NCBI RefSeq assembly: GCF_003206495.1
Contig: NZ_NKUF01000001.1
Span: 62,001-126,000 of the forward strand
Direction: 5' to 3'
DNA: 64,000 bases
Source: Gluconacetobacter entanii
GTDB lineage: Bacteria; Pseudomonadota; Alphaproteobacteria; Acetobacterales; Acetobacteraceae
Positions 45,310 to 54,994 of the stretch are shown here, piece by piece. The translations under genes were made by a program, and so were the position numbers. The notes below the pieces were generated by a model that was given only the letters and a program-made list of their open reading frames with translations, ran no database searches and was not told where the DNA came from. The first letter of the stretch is position 1. Every line of letters starts with the position of its first letter.

Positions 45310-45726
45310 ATGCTTTCTCCCAAGCGGACAAAGTTCCGCAAGGCCCACAAGGGCCGCATCCACGGACTGGCGAAAGTGGGGACGACCCTGAACTTTGGGG
45401 CTTTCGGCCTCAAGGCCCTGCAGCCGGAACGGATTACCGCCCGTCAGATCGAAGCGGCCCGTCGGGCCATCACCCGCGCCATGAAACGTGCGGGTCGCGT
45501 GTGGATTCGGATTTTTCCTGACCTTCCGGTCTCGACAAAGCCCGCAGAAGTGCGTATGGGCTCCGGCAAGGGGTCGCCTGAATATTGGGTGGCCCGTGTG
45601 AAGCCGGGTCGTATCCTGTTCGAGATCGAAGGCGTGTCGCCGGAAGTCGCGCGTGAAGCGCTGGCTCTTGGCGCGGCAAAGCTGCCGATCAAGACGAAGT
45701 TTGTGACCCGTATTGGAGACGCGTGA
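45310..45726 (+). CDS. rplP: 50S ribosomal protein L16
   Basis: A 138-residue L16 near the A-site tRNA elbow. [16 protein letters not shown] at the start and [18 protein letters not shown] are hallmarks. A 53-base spacer separates it from rpsC, slightly longer than elsewhere in the cluster. Confidence 0.97.
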   Translation: MLSPKRTKFRKAHKGRIHGLAKVGTTLNFGAFGLKALQPERITARQIEAARRAITRAMKRAGRVWIRIFPDLPVSTKPAEVRMGSGKGSPEYWVARVKPGRILFEIEGVSPEVAREALALGAAKLPIKTKFVTRIGDA

Positions 45727-45727
45727 G

Positions 45728-45964
45728 ATGGCAAAGGCAACCAAGCCGGCCGATCTGCGTGCCAAGACTGTTGAAGAACTGGATACGCTTCTCATCGATC
45801 TGAAGCGCGAGCAGTTCAATCTTCGGTTCCAGCATGCAACCGGCCAGACCGAAGGGCAGTCGCGTATGCGTGCGGTGCGTCGCGAGATTGCCCGCGTCAA
45901 GACGATTGCGTCTGAGGCGTTGAAGAAGATCGCTGCCGGCACTACGCCGGCAGTCAAGTCCTGA
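45728..45964 (+). CDS. rpmC: 50S ribosomal protein L29
   Basis: A 78-residue L29 located by the exit site next to L23. [19 protein letters not shown] and the later [10 protein letters not shown] pattern identify it. The start is the ATG at 45728; 1 base separates it from the rplP stop. The Ala/Thr tail is a little long. Confidence 0.95.
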   Translation: MAKATKPADLRAKTVEELDTLLIDLKREQFNLRFQHATGQTEGQSRMRAVRREIARVKTIASEALKKIAAGTTPAVKS

Positions 45965-45977
45965 AGGGAGACGGGCG

Positions 45978-46265
45978 ATGCCAAGGCGCGTCCTGACCGG
46001 ACGGGTGACCAGCGACAAGATGGACAAGACGGTGACCGTCCTTGTCGATCGTCGCGTCATCCATCCGCTGTACAAGAAGTTCATCCGTCGCTCGAAGAAG
46101 TATGCGGCGCATGACCAGCTGAATGAATGCAAGATCGGGGATACGGTGCGCATCGAAGAATGCCGCCCCATTTCCCGGCGCAAGACCTGGACCGTCGTGG
46201 TTCGCAATGGCGCCCCCCTCGCGGCTGCCCCTGCGACCGAGGCCCAGTCTGGCGCACAGGCGTAA
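45978..46265 (+). CDS. rpsQ: 30S ribosomal protein S17
   Basis: A 95-residue S17, a primary 16S rRNA binder. [14 protein letters not shown] and the [13 protein letters not shown] motif are conserved. The C-terminal 15 residues are an Ala-rich extension beyond the usual 80-85 residues. Confidence 0.96.
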   Translation: MPRRVLTGRVTSDKMDKTVTVLVDRRVIHPLYKKFIRRSKKYAAHDQLNECKIGDTVRIEECRPISRRKTWTVVVRNGAPLAAAPATEAQSGAQA

Positions 46266-46280
46266 AGAAGGGCATAGAGC

Positions 46281-46649
46281 ATGATCCATCCCGAGACCAA
46301 CCTTGACGTCGCCGACAATTCCGGCGCGCGTCAGGTGCAGTGCATCAAGGTGCTGGGCGGTTCCAAGCGGAAGTCCGCCTCGGTCGGCGACGTGATTGTC
46401 GTGTCCGTCAAGGAAGCGATTCCCCGCGGCAAGGTCAAGAAGGGTGATGTGCACCAGGCGGTGATCGTCCGCACGTCCTATCCCGTGCGTCGTCCCGATG
46501 GCAGCGCCATCCGCTTTGACCGCAATGCCGCCGTGCTGATCAACAAGCAGCAGGAACCGATCGGAACCCGTATCTTTGGCCCGGTCGTGCGTGAACTGCG
46601 TGCGCGCAAGTTCATGAAGATCATTTCGCTGGCGCCGGAGGTGCTGTAA
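46281..46649 (+). CDS. rplN: 50S ribosomal protein L14
   Basis: A 122-residue L14 at the subunit interface (site of RsfS binding). [20 protein letters not shown] and FGPVVRELR are conserved. Its stop codon shares a base with the rplX start (TAATG). Confidence 0.97.
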   Translation: MIHPETNLDVADNSGARQVQCIKVLGGSKRKSASVGDVIVVSVKEAIPRGKVKKGDVHQAVIVRTSYPVRRPDGSAIRFDRNAAVLINKQQEPIGTRIFGPVVRELRARKFMKIISLAPEVL

Positions 46650-46969
46650 TGGCCGCACGTATCAAGAAGGGCGACCAGGTCCTGGTCATCACCGGTTCGT
46701 CGCGCGGTACGCGCGGTGAGGTCGTGACCGTGCTGCCCGCCGCCGAAAAGGCCATCGTGCGCGGTGTCGCGATCGCGAAGCGTCATACCCGCCCCAGCCG
46801 CATGGGTGAGCAGGGAGGCATCATCGAGAAGGAGATGCCGGTTCACCTGTCCAACCTGAAGCTGATCGATCCCAAGAGTGGCGATCCGACGCGCGTCGGC
46901 TATCGCATTCTGGAAAACGGTCGCAAGGTTCGCGTCGCCAAGGCGACCGGCGAAGTCATCGAAGGCTGA
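46649..46969 (+). CDS. rplX: 50S ribosomal protein L24
   Basis: A 106-residue L24, an assembly initiator protein with a KOW motif ([20 protein letters not shown]). It starts on the last base of the rplN stop, so translation is coupled. Confidence 0.97.
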   Translation: MAARIKKGDQVLVITGSSRGTRGEVVTVLPAAEKAIVRGVAIAKRHTRPSRMGEQGGIIEKEMPVHLSNLKLIDPKSGDPTRVGYRILENGRKVRVAKATGEVIEG

Positions 46970-46979
46970 GGAGGCGGGG

Positions 46980-47549
46980 ATGTCAGAAGCTAACGTAACC
47001 CGCTCGGTGCCGCGTCTGCAGAAGCGTTACAATGACGAACTGCGCGCGAAACTGCGCGAGGAGTTCGGCTACAAGAATGTGATGCAGGTTCCGGCGCTTG
47101 AGAAGATCGTTCTCAACATGGGTGTCGGCGAAGCCGCAGGCGACCAGAAGAAGCTGGATGCCGCGTACCAGGAAATGACCCTGATCGCTGGTCAGAAGCC
47201 GGTCAAGACGGTTGCCAAGAAGGCTATCGCGGGCTTCAAGATCCGTGAAGGTCTGCCGATCGGGTGCAAGGTCACGCTGCGCCGTGCGCAGATGTATGAG
47301 TTCCTTGACCGTCTGGTGACGATCGCCCTGCCGCGTGTCCGCGATTTCCGCGGCCTGCCGGCGAACAAGGGGTTCGACGGGCATGGCAACTTCGCCATGG
47401 GCCTGAAGGAACAGATCGTCTTTCCGGAAATCGAGTACGACAAGGTCGACGATATTCGCGGCATGGACATCATCTTCGTCACGAGCGCGAAGACCGATGC
47501 TGAAGCCAAGGCTCTTCTGAAGGCATTCGATCTGCCCTTCGCAGCATAA
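46980..47549 (+). CDS. rplE: 50S ribosomal protein L5
   Basis: A 189-residue L5, which binds 5S rRNA and contacts P-site t[16 protein letters not shown] and [17 protein letters not shown] are conserved. The ATG at 46980 follows AGGAGGCGGGG, a strong ribosome binding site; the frame is open upstream inside rplX. Confidence 0.97.
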   Translation: MSEANVTRSVPRLQKRYNDELRAKLREEFGYKNVMQVPALEKIVLNMGVGEAAGDQKKLDAAYQEMTLIAGQKPVKTVAKKAIAGFKIREGLPIGCKVTLRRAQMYEFLDRLVTIALPRVRDFRGLPANKGFDGHGNFAMGLKEQIVFPEIEYDKVDDIRGMDIIFVTSAKTDAEAKALLKAFDLPFAA

Positions 47550-47654
47550 AAGTTGCGAGAGGGGCTTTCACTGGAAGCCAGGAAGACCTAAGACACACGT
47601 AGTTTGGAAAACCGTTGGGAATGGCCCGACAGGTTCCGGAGGATAAAACAAGGC

Positions 47655-47960
47655 ATGGCCAAGATTTCCGCCGTAAACCGGAATGTCAAGCGTGAGCGCA
47701 TGGCAGCACGGGACAAGGCAAAGCGGACTGCATTGAAAAACATCATCATGGACCGCTCTCTGCCGGTCGAGGATCGTTTTGATGCATCGCTGAAGCTTGC
47801 TGAACTTCCGCGGAACGGATCGCGCGTGCGCGTCCGCCTGCGGTGCAAGTTGACGGGGCGTCCCCGCGCCAATTACAGAAAGTTCGAACTCTGCCGTATC
47901 GCCCTGCGCGACCTGGCCTCCAATGGTCAGATCCCGGGTATGGTTAAATCGAGCTGGTAA
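47655..47960 (+). CDS. rpsN: 30S ribosomal protein S14, zinc-independent form
   Basis: A 101-residue S14. It lacks the CxxC pairs of the short zinc-binding form and has the longer form usual in Proteobacteria, with [15 protein letters not shown] and [11 protein letters not shown]. The spacer from rplE is 105 bases, the longest inside the spc cluster apart from the rplO-secY gap. The start [10 protein letters not shown] is conserved. Confidence 0.96.
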   Translation: MAKISAVNRNVKRERMAARDKAKRTALKNIIMDRSLPVEDRFDASLKLAELPRNGSRVRVRLRCKLTGRPRANYRKFELCRIALRDLASNGQIPGMVKSSW

Positions 47961-47972
47961 GGGCAGGGAACG

Positions 47973-48371
47973 ATGTCACTTTCTGATCCTTTGGGTGATC
48001 TCCTCACCCGGATCCGCAATGCCCAGCGTGCGCGTCACGCGGCATGCGTCGCACCGTCGTCAAAGCTGCGTGCAAACGTACTCGAGGCGCTGCGCCGCGA
48101 GGGATACATCCGTGGTTTTTCCAAGGAAGAACTGCGCAAGGGTGTCGCCCAGCTGCGTATCGAGCTGAAGTATCTTGATGGCGAGCCCGTGATCAAGGAA
48201 ATCCACCGCGTCTCCAAGCCGGGACGTCGCGTGTATTCCAAGATCAAGGAACTGCCGCGTGTGTATGCCGGGCTGGGCGTGTCGATCCTGTCGACCCCGC
48301 GTGGCGTGCTGTCGGATGGGGAAGCCCGCGCTGCCAATGTCGGCGGCGAAGTTCTCTGCCGCGTATTCTAA
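47973..48371 (+). CDS. rpsH: 30S ribosomal protein S8
   Basis: A 132-residue S8, a 16S rRNA primary binder and the spc operon translational repressor in E. coli. DPLGDLLTRIRNAQRA and the C-terminal STPRGVLSD.EAR pattern are conserved. Confidence 0.97.
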   Translation: MSLSDPLGDLLTRIRNAQRARHAACVAPSSKLRANVLEALRREGYIRGFSKEELRKGVAQLRIELKYLDGEPVIKEIHRVSKPGRRVYSKIKELPRVYAGLGVSILSTPRGVLSDGEARAANVGGEVLCRVF

Positions 48372-48381
48372 GGAGGGATGA

Positions 48382-48915
48382 ATGTCGAGAGTTGGCAAAT
48401 ATCCCGTCGAGATTACGTCGGGAGTTCAGGTTTCCATCGCTGATGGTGTGCTGACGGCCAAGGGCAAGCTCGGTGAGCTGAAGCTGCCCCTGTCGCATCA
48501 CATCGAAGCTGAAGTCGCGGACGGCAAGGTTTCGGTCAAGCCGGTCGGCACGCAGGCGCAGGCCCGCATGATGTGGGGCACGACGCGTTCGCTGATCGCC
48601 AGCATGGTCAAGGGAGTGTCCGAAGGGTTCTCCAAGACGCTGGAAATCAGTGGCACGGGTTACCGCGCTGCGGTTCAGGGCAAGAACCTTGTCATGAACC
48701 TCGGGTATTCGCACGATATCGTGTATGAGATCCCGGCCGGTATCAAGATCACGACCCCGCGTCCGACCGCTGTGACCGTCGAGGGCATCGACAAGCAGCG
48801 CGTTGGCCAGGTTGCGCTTGATATCCGCAGCTTCCGCAAGCCCGAGCCCTACAAGGGCAAAGGTGTCCGTTATGAAACGGAGACCATCCGTCGCAAGGAA
48901 GGTAAGAAGAAATAA
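48382..48915 (+). CDS. rplF: 50S ribosomal protein L6
   Basis: A 177-residue L6 near the sarcin-ricin loop. [29 protein letters not shown] and the C-terminal [12 protein letters not shown] motif are conserved. The TAA stop overlaps the rplR start by one base (TAATG). Confidence 0.97.
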   Translation: MSRVGKYPVEITSGVQVSIADGVLTAKGKLGELKLPLSHHIEAEVADGKVSVKPVGTQAQARMMWGTTRSLIASMVKGVSEGFSKTLEISGTGYRAAVQGKNLVMNLGYSHDIVYEIPAGIKITTPRPTAVTVEGIDKQRVGQVALDIRSFRKPEPYKGKGVRYETETIRRKEGKKK

Positions 48916-49277
48916 TGAGCGCGCAGCAGGATCTGCGGGAGCGGCGTCGTCAGCGTCTTCGCTTCCAGCTTCGCCGCAAGAGTGGCGGACGGCCGCGCCT
49001 TTCGGTGTTCCGGTCGGGCAAGAATATTTACGCGCAGGTGATCGACGATGTCGCCGGCCGCACACTGGCCGCAGCGTCTTCCATCGAGAAGGATCTGCGT
49101 ACCTCGCTCAAGAGCGGTGCGGACGTGGCAGCGGCTGGCGCCGTTGGCAAGCTGCTTGCCGAACGCGCGGTTGCGGCGGGTGTGTCGAAGGTCGTGTTCG
49201 ATCGCGGCTCGTATCTGTATCATGGGCGTATCAAAGCCCTGGCGGAGGCTGCCCGTGAGGGCGGTCTCTCGTTCTGA
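48915..49277 (+). CDS. rplR: 50S ribosomal protein L18
   Basis: A 120-residue L18, which binds 5S rRNA with L5. [18 protein letters not shown] and [21 protein letters not shown] patterns are conserved (second quoted in part: [11 protein letters not shown]). The start is coupled to rplF. Confidence 0.97.
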   Translation: MSAQQDLRERRRQRLRFQLRRKSGGRPRLSVFRSGKNIYAQVIDDVAGRTLAAASSIEKDLRTSLKSGADVAAAGAVGKLLAERAVAAGVSKVVFDRGSYLYHGRIKALAEAAREGGLSF

Positions 49278-49294
49278 CGAAAGGGTCACGCACA

Positions 49295-49873
49295 ATGGCA
49301 CGTGAACCGAGAGAAGGCGGCCGGGGCGGCCGCGATCGTGATCGCGAAGGCGATGATCTCGTTGACAAGCTGGTCACGATCAATCGTGTTGCGAAGGTGG
49401 TCAAGGGCGGTCGTCGCTTCGCTTTCGCCGCACTGGTTGTCGTCGGTGACCAGAAGGGTCGCGTAGGGTTCGGCGCGGGTAAGGCCCGTGAAGTTCCCGA
49501 AGCGATCCGCAAGGCAACCGACCGCGCCAAGCGCGCGATGATCCGCGTCCCCATGAAGGAAGGGCGTACCCTTCATCATGACGTGGCGGGTCATTTCGGC
49601 GCCGGCAAGGTGGTGCTGCGTTCGGCTGACGCCGGCACGGGCATCATCGCGGGCGGTCCGATGCGCGCAGTGTTCGAAAGCCTGGGCATCAATGATGTCG
49701 TGGCCAAGTCGCTGGGCACCCGGAACCCGCACAACATGGTCAAGGCGACCTTTGCTGCCCTGGAACGCTGCGCAAGCCCGCGTTCGGTTGCAAACCGCCG
49801 TGGCAAGAAGGTTTCCGATATCCTTGGTCGCCGTGAGGTGACTGCATCGGCGGAGGCTGCTGCAGATGTCTGA
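49295..49873 (+). CDS. rpsE: 30S ribosomal protein S5
   Basis: A 192-residue S5 involved in decoding fidelity and mRNA unwinding. The N-terminus is a charged Arg/Gly/Asp-rich extension before the conserved [29 protein letters not shown] and [14 protein letters not shown] are present. It overlaps rpmD by 8 bases. Confidence 0.97.
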   Translation: MAREPREGGRGGRDRDREGDDLVDKLVTINRVAKVVKGGRRFAFAALVVVGDQKGRVGFGAGKAREVPEAIRKATDRAKRAMIRVPMKEGRTLHHDVAGHFGAGKVVLRSADAGTGIIAGGPMRAVFESLGINDVVAKSLGTRNPHNMVKATFAALERCASPRSVANRRGKKVSDILGRREVTASAEAAADV

Positions 49874-50054
49874 GGCAAAGGGAACCATCAAGGTCACCCA
49901 GATCCAGTCTGGCAACGGGCGCAAGCCGGGTCAGCAGGCTACGCTGATCGGTCTGGGACTGAACAAGATCGGCCGTACGCGTGAATTGGAGGATACTCCT
50001 TCGGTCCGCGGCATGGTGCGCAAGGTCGCCCACCTTGTGAAGGTGGAGAATTGA
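49866..50054 (+). CDS. rpmD: 50S ribosomal protein L30
   Basis: A 62-residue L30. The pattern [29 protein letters not shown] is typical. It starts 8 bases before the rpsE stop and ends 1 base before rplO, so all three are translationally linked. Confidence 0.95.
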   Translation: MSEAKGTIKVTQIQSGNGRKPGQQATLIGLGLNKIGRTRELEDTPSVRGMVRKVAHLVKVEN

Positions 50055-50055
50055 G

Positions 50056-50550
50056 ATGAATCTCAACGAACTTCGCGATAACGAAGGTGCCCGCTACCGC
50101 AAGAAGCGTCTGGGGCGTGGCATCGGGTCCGGCAAGGGCAAGACTTCCGGGAAGGGCGTCAAGGGTCAGAAGGCCCGTTCCGGCGTCTCCCTGAATGGCT
50201 TTGAAGGTGGTCAGCTTCCGCTGTACCGTCGTCTGCCCAAGCGTGGATTCAAGAACATCTTCCGCAAGGAATTTGCCATCCTGAATCTCGGCGTGCTGGA
50301 CAAGGCGATCGAAGCCGGCAAGATCGATGCCAAGGCTCCGGTGACCGAGGATGTCCTGCGCAAGGCAGGACTGGTGACGGAAACGGGTGTGGCGGGTGTC
50401 CGCCTGCTGGGCAACGGTGAACTTCATCATGGCGTGACCATTGAAGTTTCCGGTGCTTCCGCCGGTGCCATTGCCGCGGTCGAGAAGGCCGGCGGCAAGG
50501 TGCAGGTCAAGGAAAAGGCCGCCAAGGCGGTTGCTGCTCCTGCGAAATGA
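50056..50550 (+). CDS. rplO: 50S ribosomal protein L15
   Basis: A 164-residue L15, a late assembly protein. The start [18 protein letters not shown] and the glycine-rich [17 protein letters not shown]-type stretch are conserved. The last 15 residues are Ala/Lys-rich. It is followed by a clear terminator before secY. Confidence 0.97.
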   Translation: MNLNELRDNEGARYRKKRLGRGIGSGKGKTSGKGVKGQKARSGVSLNGFEGGQLPLYRRLPKRGFKNIFRKEFAILNLGVLDKAIEAGKIDAKAPVTEDVLRKAGLVTETGVAGVRLLGNGELHHGVTIEVSGASAGAIAAVEKAGGKVQVKEKAAKAVAAPAK

Positions 50551-50592
50551 CTGGATGGGGGACTGTTCCATCTCCCCCACGCCAGAATAATG

Positions 50593-50638
50593 AAAGCGAT
50601 GCGTCTTGCACTGTGCAGGCGCATCGCTTTATTATTTT
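50593..50638 (+). terminator. Rho-independent terminator between rplO and secY
   Basis: An 11-bp outer stem AAAGCGATGCG / CGCATCGCTTT encloses an inner TGCA/TGCA pairing and is followed by ATTATTTT. It is one of the best terminators in the window and lies where most bacteria run straight from rplO into secY. The AAA on the left arm would also let it work on the minus strand. Confidence 0.75.
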
Positions 50639-50656
50639 AAACAGGTTTTTATCATG

Positions 50657-50686
50657 ACAGCGTCCCGCTTTATGTGGTGACGCTGT
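50657..50686 (+). promoter_or_regulatory. Hairpin before secY
   Basis: A perfect 8-bp stem ACAGCGTC / GACGCTGT with a 14-base loop ends a few bases before the secY ribosome binding site (GAAAGGA). It may control secY translation or protect the 5' end of a processed secY-adk mRNA. Confidence 0.4.
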
Positions 50687-50706
50687 TCTTGTGAAAGGAT
50701 GGGCGC

Positions 50707-52056
50707 ATGGCCTCCGCGGCCGAACAGTTGGCTGCCAATCTGAATTTCAATTCTTTTGCCAACGCAACGGAATTGAAAAAGCGCATCTGGTTCACACTGG
50801 GCGCGCTGATCGTTTATCGGATTGGCACCTATATTCCGGTTCCTGGCGTCGATGCGACGGTCATGGGGCAACTGCTGGCCCGGCATCAGGGTGGTATCCT
50901 GGGCATGTTCGACATGTTTACGGGTGGTGCGCTTGGGCGCATGACCGTGTTTGCGCTGAACATCATGCCCTACATCAGTGCATCCATCATCGTGCAGTTG
51001 ATGTCGGCAGCAATTCCGTCTCTTGAGGCCCTCAAGAAAGAGGGAGAGGGCGGACGCCGCAAGCTGAATGAATATACGCGCTATCTGACGGTCGCCATTG
51101 CGCTGTTCCAGGCGTATGGAATCGCCATCGGGCTGGAGAACATGCATACCGAGGCCGGATCGGCCGTTATCTCGCCGGGCATGTTCTTCATCGTTTCGTG
51201 CGTGCTGACGCTGGTGGGTGGCACGATGTTCCTGATGTGGCTGGGTGAACAGATCACGTCGCGCGGGGTGGGGAACGGGATTTCCCTCATCATCTTCGCG
51301 GGTATCGTCGCCAACCTGCCCAATGCGCTGGCAAGCCTGTTCCAGCTTGGCTACACGGGGGCGCTTTCGCCTTTCTTCGTGCTGGTGTTCCTGGTCCTTG
51401 CGGCCATTACGATCGCGTTCATCGTGTTCATGGAACTGGCGCAGCGACGGGTGGTGATCCAGTATCCCAAGCGTCAGGTGGGGCAGCGGATGTTTGGTGG
51501 CGACTCCACGCATATGCCGCTGAAGGTGAATACCGCGGGTTCGATTCCGCCGATTTTTGCCTCTTCCGTGCTGCTGATTCCCGTGACCATCGCAGGCTTC
51601 ATGAACAACAGTTCCCTTCCGGGGTGGCTGTCGTTCCTGGGGCAGTCGCTGGGGCAGGGGCAGCCGCTCTACATGCTGTTCTATGCCGCGATGATCGTGT
51701 TCTTCTCCTATTTCTATGCGGCGGTGACCTTCAACCCGCAGGAAACGGCGGAGAACCTGCGCAAGCAGGGAGGCTTTGTCCCCGGCATCCGTCCGGGCGC
51801 GAATACGGCGGTCTTCTTTGACCGGATCCTGACGCGCATCACGACAATCGGGGCGATGTATCTGGTGGCCGTGTGTCTGCTGCCGCAGATCCTCATCAGT
51901 CACTATAACGTGCCGTTCTATTTCGGTGGGACGAGCCTCATCATCATCGTGACGGTGACGATTGATACAGTGACACAGATCCAGTCCCATCTCGTGGCGC
52001 ACCAGTATCAGGGACTCATGCGCAAGGCGCGTGGCAGGAAGGGTAAATTCCGGTGA
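50707..52056 (+). CDS. secY: Preprotein translocase subunit SecY
   Basis: A 449-residue ten-helix channel protein, the core of the Sec translocon. ELKKRIWFTLGALIVYRIGTYIPVPGVD at the start (quoted in part: RIGTYIPVPGVD), the GNGISLIIFAGIV helix and the cytoplasmic loop VPGIRPG-type sequence FVPGIRPGANT are conserved. The GTGA overlap with adk links the two genes. A terminator and a hairpin lie upstream, so secY-adk may have separate expression from the spc ribosomal genes. Confidence 0.97.
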   Translation: MASAAEQLAANLNFNSFANATELKKRIWFTLGALIVYRIGTYIPVPGVDATVMGQLLARHQGGILGMFDMFTGGALGRMTVFALNIMPYISASIIVQLMSAAIPSLEALKKEGEGGRRKLNEYTRYLTVAIALFQAYGIAIGLENMHTEAGSAVISPGMFFIVSCVLTLVGGTMFLMWLGEQITSRGVGNGISLIIFAGIVANLPNALASLFQLGYTGALSPFFVLVFLVLAAITIAFIVFMELAQRRVVIQYPKRQVGQRMFGGDSTHMPLKVNTAGSIPPIFASSVLLIPVTIAGFMNNSSLPGWLSFLGQSLGQGQPLYMLFYAAMIVFFSYFYAAVTFNPQETAENLRKQGGFVPGIRPGANTAVFFDRILTRITTIGAMYLVAVCLLPQILISHYNVPFYFGGTSLIIIVTVTIDTVTQIQSHLVAHQYQGLMRKARGRKGKFR

Positions 52057-52712
52057 ACATCATTTTTCTTGGGCCGCCGGGCGCGGGAAAGGGCACGCAG
52101 TCAAAGCTGCTGGAGGCCCATTATGGAATCGCACAGATTTCAACGGGCGACATGCTGCGTGCGGAAGTCGCGGCAGGCAGTCCGCTGGGCCAGAAGGTGA
52201 AAAGCATCATGGCGTCGGGGCAACTGGTCCCCGATGACCTGATCATCGCCCTGATCGAAGCGCGGATCGACCGCCCTGACTGCGCCAAGGGATTTATCCT
52301 CGACGGTTTCCCCCGGACCCGGGCGCAGGCCGAAGCCCTCGATTCCATGCTGAAGAAGACTGGCCGTCACATTGACCTGGTTCTTCTGCTTGATGTGGAT
52401 GAAGATGCGCTGGCTGACCGGATCGCAGGACGTTTCACCTGCGCCAAGTGTGGCGAGGGCTATAACGACCTGTACAAGCGTCCCAAGGTCGAAGGCACAT
52501 GCGATGTCTGTGGCGGGCACGAATTCGTGCGCCGTGAGGATGATCGCAGGGAAACCGTGGCCGCGCGCCTGAAGGCCTACCGTGAGCAGACTGCACCGAT
52601 CCTGCCTTATTATGAGGAGCAGGGGCGCCTGTGCCGGATTGACGGCATGGCTGATATCGACGATGTGACGAAGCAGGTCTTTGCCGCTGTCGATGCTATC
52701 ACGAAAAAGTGA
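52053..52712 (+). CDS. adk: Adenylate kinase, zinc-type LID
   Basis: A 219-residue long-form adenylate kinase (AMP + ATP to 2 ADP). The P-loop GPPGAGKGTQ is at residues 7-16, with DGFPRT in the middle. The LID has four cysteines (C130, C133, C150, C153) in a CxxC...CxxC pattern, so it probably binds zinc. It starts with GTG overlapping the secY stop (GTGA). Confidence 0.96.
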   Translation: MNIIFLGPPGAGKGTQSKLLEAHYGIAQISTGDMLRAEVAAGSPLGQKVKSIMASGQLVPDDLIIALIEARIDRPDCAKGFILDGFPRTRAQAEALDSMLKKTGRHIDLVLLLDVDEDALADRIAGRFTCAKCGEGYNDLYKRPKVEGTCDVCGGHEFVRREDDRRETVAARLKAYREQTAPILPYYEEQGRLCRIDGMADIDDVTKQVFAAVDAITKK

Positions 52713-52722
52713 TGCAGAATAA

Positions 52723-52750
52723 TTGACTTGGATGGGCTGGCGGGTATATT
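52723..52750 (+). promoter_or_regulatory. Promoter of the alpha operon (rpsM)
   Basis: TTGACT at 52723-52728, a 16-base spacer and TATATT at 52745-52750, followed by CCGCGCCCTC. It begins 10 bases after the adk stop. The TTCCGCGCCCTC around the predicted start is identical to that of the rpsL promoter. Confidence 0.65.
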
Positions 52751-52949
52751 CCGCGCCCTCAAGGTATGAGTGCCGCGTGAGTCGTTGACCGGCCGCGCGG
52801 TGCTGGTATGACCAACTGGAATTGATGATGGGGTTGGCCGGCGTCTGTCCGGTATGTTCACGACGCTGCGGGGTGTAACCCGGTGGCGTGAAGCAGCCCT
52901 GCCGAAATGTTAGTGCCCGTCGTGGACGGGCGGACGAGGAGTAAGTGGC
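52751..52949 (+). promoter_or_regulatory. rpsM leader
   Basis: About 200 untranslated bases. It shares CCGCGCCCTC, GTCGTTG (52781) and the 15-mer ATGGGGTTGGCCGGC (52828-52842) with the rpsL leader. A perfect 7-bp hairpin GCCCGTC/GACGGGC with a GTG loop at 52915-52931 sits right before the rpsM ribosome binding site (GAGGAG). In E. coli S4 represses this operon through its leader; here rpsD is not in the cluster, so the regulator is open. Confidence 0.5.
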
Positions 52950-53327
52950 GTGGCGCGTATTGCCGGCGTGAACATCCCAACGAACAAGCGGGTAACGATT
53001 GCCCTGCGTTATATCTATGGTATCGGGGCGACGAAGGCCCAGACGATCTGCGACAAGCTTTCGATCCCCGCCGAGCGTCGCGTGAACGAGCTGTCCGATG
53101 ACGAGATCGTCAAGATCCGCGAACTGATCGACAACGACTATCGCGTCGAAGGCGACCTGCGTCGTGAAGTCGCGATGAACATCAAGCGCCTGATGGACCT
53201 TGGCTGCTATCGCGGTCTTCGCCATCGTCGCGGCCTGCCGGTTCATGGCCAGCGGACACATACCAACGCCCGTACCCGCAAGGGCAAGGCTGTTGCGATC
53301 GCAGGCAAGAAGAAGGCGGCCCGCTAA
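52950..53327 (+). CDS. rpsM: 30S ribosomal protein S13
   Basis: A 125-residue S13 of the 30S head. The conserved [10 protein letters not shown] start corresponds to a GTG codon at 52950. YGIGATKA and [18 protein letters not shown] are present. First gene of the alpha operon; infA and rpmJ are not found beside it. Confidence 0.97.
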   Translation: MARIAGVNIPTNKRVTIALRYIYGIGATKAQTICDKLSIPAERRVNELSDDEIVKIRELIDNDYRVEGDLRREVAMNIKRLMDLGCYRGLRHRRGLPVHGQRTHTNARTRKGKAVAIAGKKKAAR

Positions 53328-53414
53328 ACCGGGCACCCTGACATGCATGGACCGGACCTGCCCCGCGCGGGCGGTCGCGGCCATGCCCAATGAACTGACA
53401 GGATCGAGAAGATT

Positions 53415-53807
53415 ATGGCGAAAGCTGCGGCACCGCGTATTCGCAAGAAAGAGCGGAAGAATATCATTTCCGGGGTGGCACACGTGCTGTCCACCTTCAA
53501 CAACACGATGATCACCATCTCCGATGCGCAGGGTAATGCGATTGCATGGTCTTCCGCCGGTGCGCAGGGCTTCAAGGGGTCGCGCAAGTCGACGCCTTAT
53601 GCTGCCCAGGTCGCGGCCGAGGATGCTGGCCGCAAGGCGCGTGAGCATGGCATGGAAACACTCGAGATCGAGGTTTCCGGTCCGGGGTCGGGGCGTGAGA
53701 GCGCCCTGCGTGCCCTGCAGGCGGTTGGTTTCTCCATCACGGCGATCCGTGACATTACGCCGGTTCCCCACAACGGATGCCGTCCGCGCAAGCGTCGCCG
53801 CGTCTGA
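53415..53807 (+). CDS. rpsK: 30S ribosomal protein S11
   Basis: A 130-residue S11 of the 30S platform. [20 protein letters not shown]-type sequence (quoted in part: [14 protein letters not shown]) and [18 protein letters not shown] are conserved. Confidence 0.97.
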   Translation: MAKAAAPRIRKKERKNIISGVAHVLSTFNNTMITISDAQGNAIAWSSAGAQGFKGSRKSTPYAAQVAAEDAGRKAREHGMETLEIEVSGPGSGRESALRALQAVGFSITAIRDITPVPHNGCRPRKRRRV

Positions 53808-53941
53808 TCCGGGAACTCGAATTCGCTTCTCCCTGTTCCGCCCTATGGCAGGGCAGGGGGATCTGATTGTCATCAGGCACCCGGTATGGGTGCCATCTGT
53901 TGTCTTGAGTGACGGCAGATCAGTCTTGAAAGGCCATTACC

Positions 53942-54961
53942 TTGGTCCTCCAGAAAAACTGGCAATCCCTGATCAAGCCGGAAAAACTGGAAGTCGAACC
54001 GGGGGCAGAACCGTCGCGCACGGCGACTGTCGTTGCGGAACCGCTGGAACGTGGTTTTGGCATGACGCTCGGCAATGCGATCCGTCGTGTTCTGCTGTCC
54101 TCCCTGCAGGGGGCTGCGGTTACGGCAATCCAGATTGACGGCGTTCTGCACGAGTTCTCTTCTGTTGCGGGTGTGCGCGAGGATGTCACCGACATCGTCC
54201 TGAACATCAAGCAGCTTGCCCTGCGCATGCATGGCGAAGGCCCCAAGCGCATGGTCCTGACCGCCACCGGTCCGGGCGAAGTGCGCGCAGGCCAGATCCA
54301 GACCGGCCATGATATCGAGGTGATGAACCCCGACCTCGTGATCTGCACGCTTGATGAGGGCGTGAAGTTCGGGATGGAGTTCACGGTCAACATGGGCAAG
54401 GGGTATGTTCCAGCTGCGGCCAACCGGCCCGAGGATGCACCGATCGGCCTTATCACCATCGATGCGATCTACTCCCCGGTGCGTCGCGTTTCCTACAAGG
54501 TCGAACAGACCCGCGTGGGACAGGTGACGGATTATGACCGCCTGCTGCTGACGGTGGAAACCAACGGCGCGGTGACGCCCGAAGATGCGGTGGCCCTGGC
54601 CGCGCGTATCCTTCAGGACCAGCTGCAGCTGTTCATCAACTTTGATGAGCCGCGTGCCGTCCGTACCGAGGAACCGCAGGACGACCTGCCGTTCAACCGC
54701 AACCTCCTGCGTAAGGTTGACGAGCTTGAACTGTCGGTCCGCAGTGCGAACTGCCTGAAGAACGACAACATCGTCTATATTGGCGATCTGGTTCAGAAGA
54801 CAGAGCAGGAAATGCTCCGTACCCCGAATTTCGGGCGGAAGTCTCTGAACGAAATCAAGGAAGTCCTGACCGCCATGGGGCTTTCGCTGGGTATGAACGT
54901 TCCGGCATGGCCGCCGGAGAACATTGAAGATCTGGCCAAGAGGCTCGACGAGCCGTTCTGA
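53942..54961 (+). CDS. rpoA: DNA-directed RNA polymerase subunit alpha
   Basis: A 339-residue alpha subunit. The N-terminal assembly domain ([18 protein letters not shown]) and the C-terminal domain that contacts UP elements and activators (ending near [14 protein letters not shown]) are complete. The conserved start region [16 protein letters not shown] has no ATG; a TTG at 53942, 9 bases after GAAAGG, is the best start. The spacer from rpsK is 134 bases. Confidence 0.96.
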   Translation: MVLQKNWQSLIKPEKLEVEPGAEPSRTATVVAEPLERGFGMTLGNAIRRVLLSSLQGAAVTAIQIDGVLHEFSSVAGVREDVTDIVLNIKQLALRMHGEGPKRMVLTATGPGEVRAGQIQTGHDIEVMNPDLVICTLDEGVKFGMEFTVNMGKGYVPAAANRPEDAPIGLITIDAIYSPVRRVSYKVEQTRVGQVTDYDRLLLTVETNGAVTPEDAVALAARILQDQLQLFINFDEPRAVRTEEPQDDLPFNRNLLRKVDELELSVRSANCLKNDNIVYIGDLVQKTEQEMLRTPNFGRKSLNEIKEVLTAMGLSLGMNVPAWPPENIEDLAKRLDEPF

Positions 54962-54994
54962 TCCTCTGAACCGGAAAGACAGGAAGACTACATC

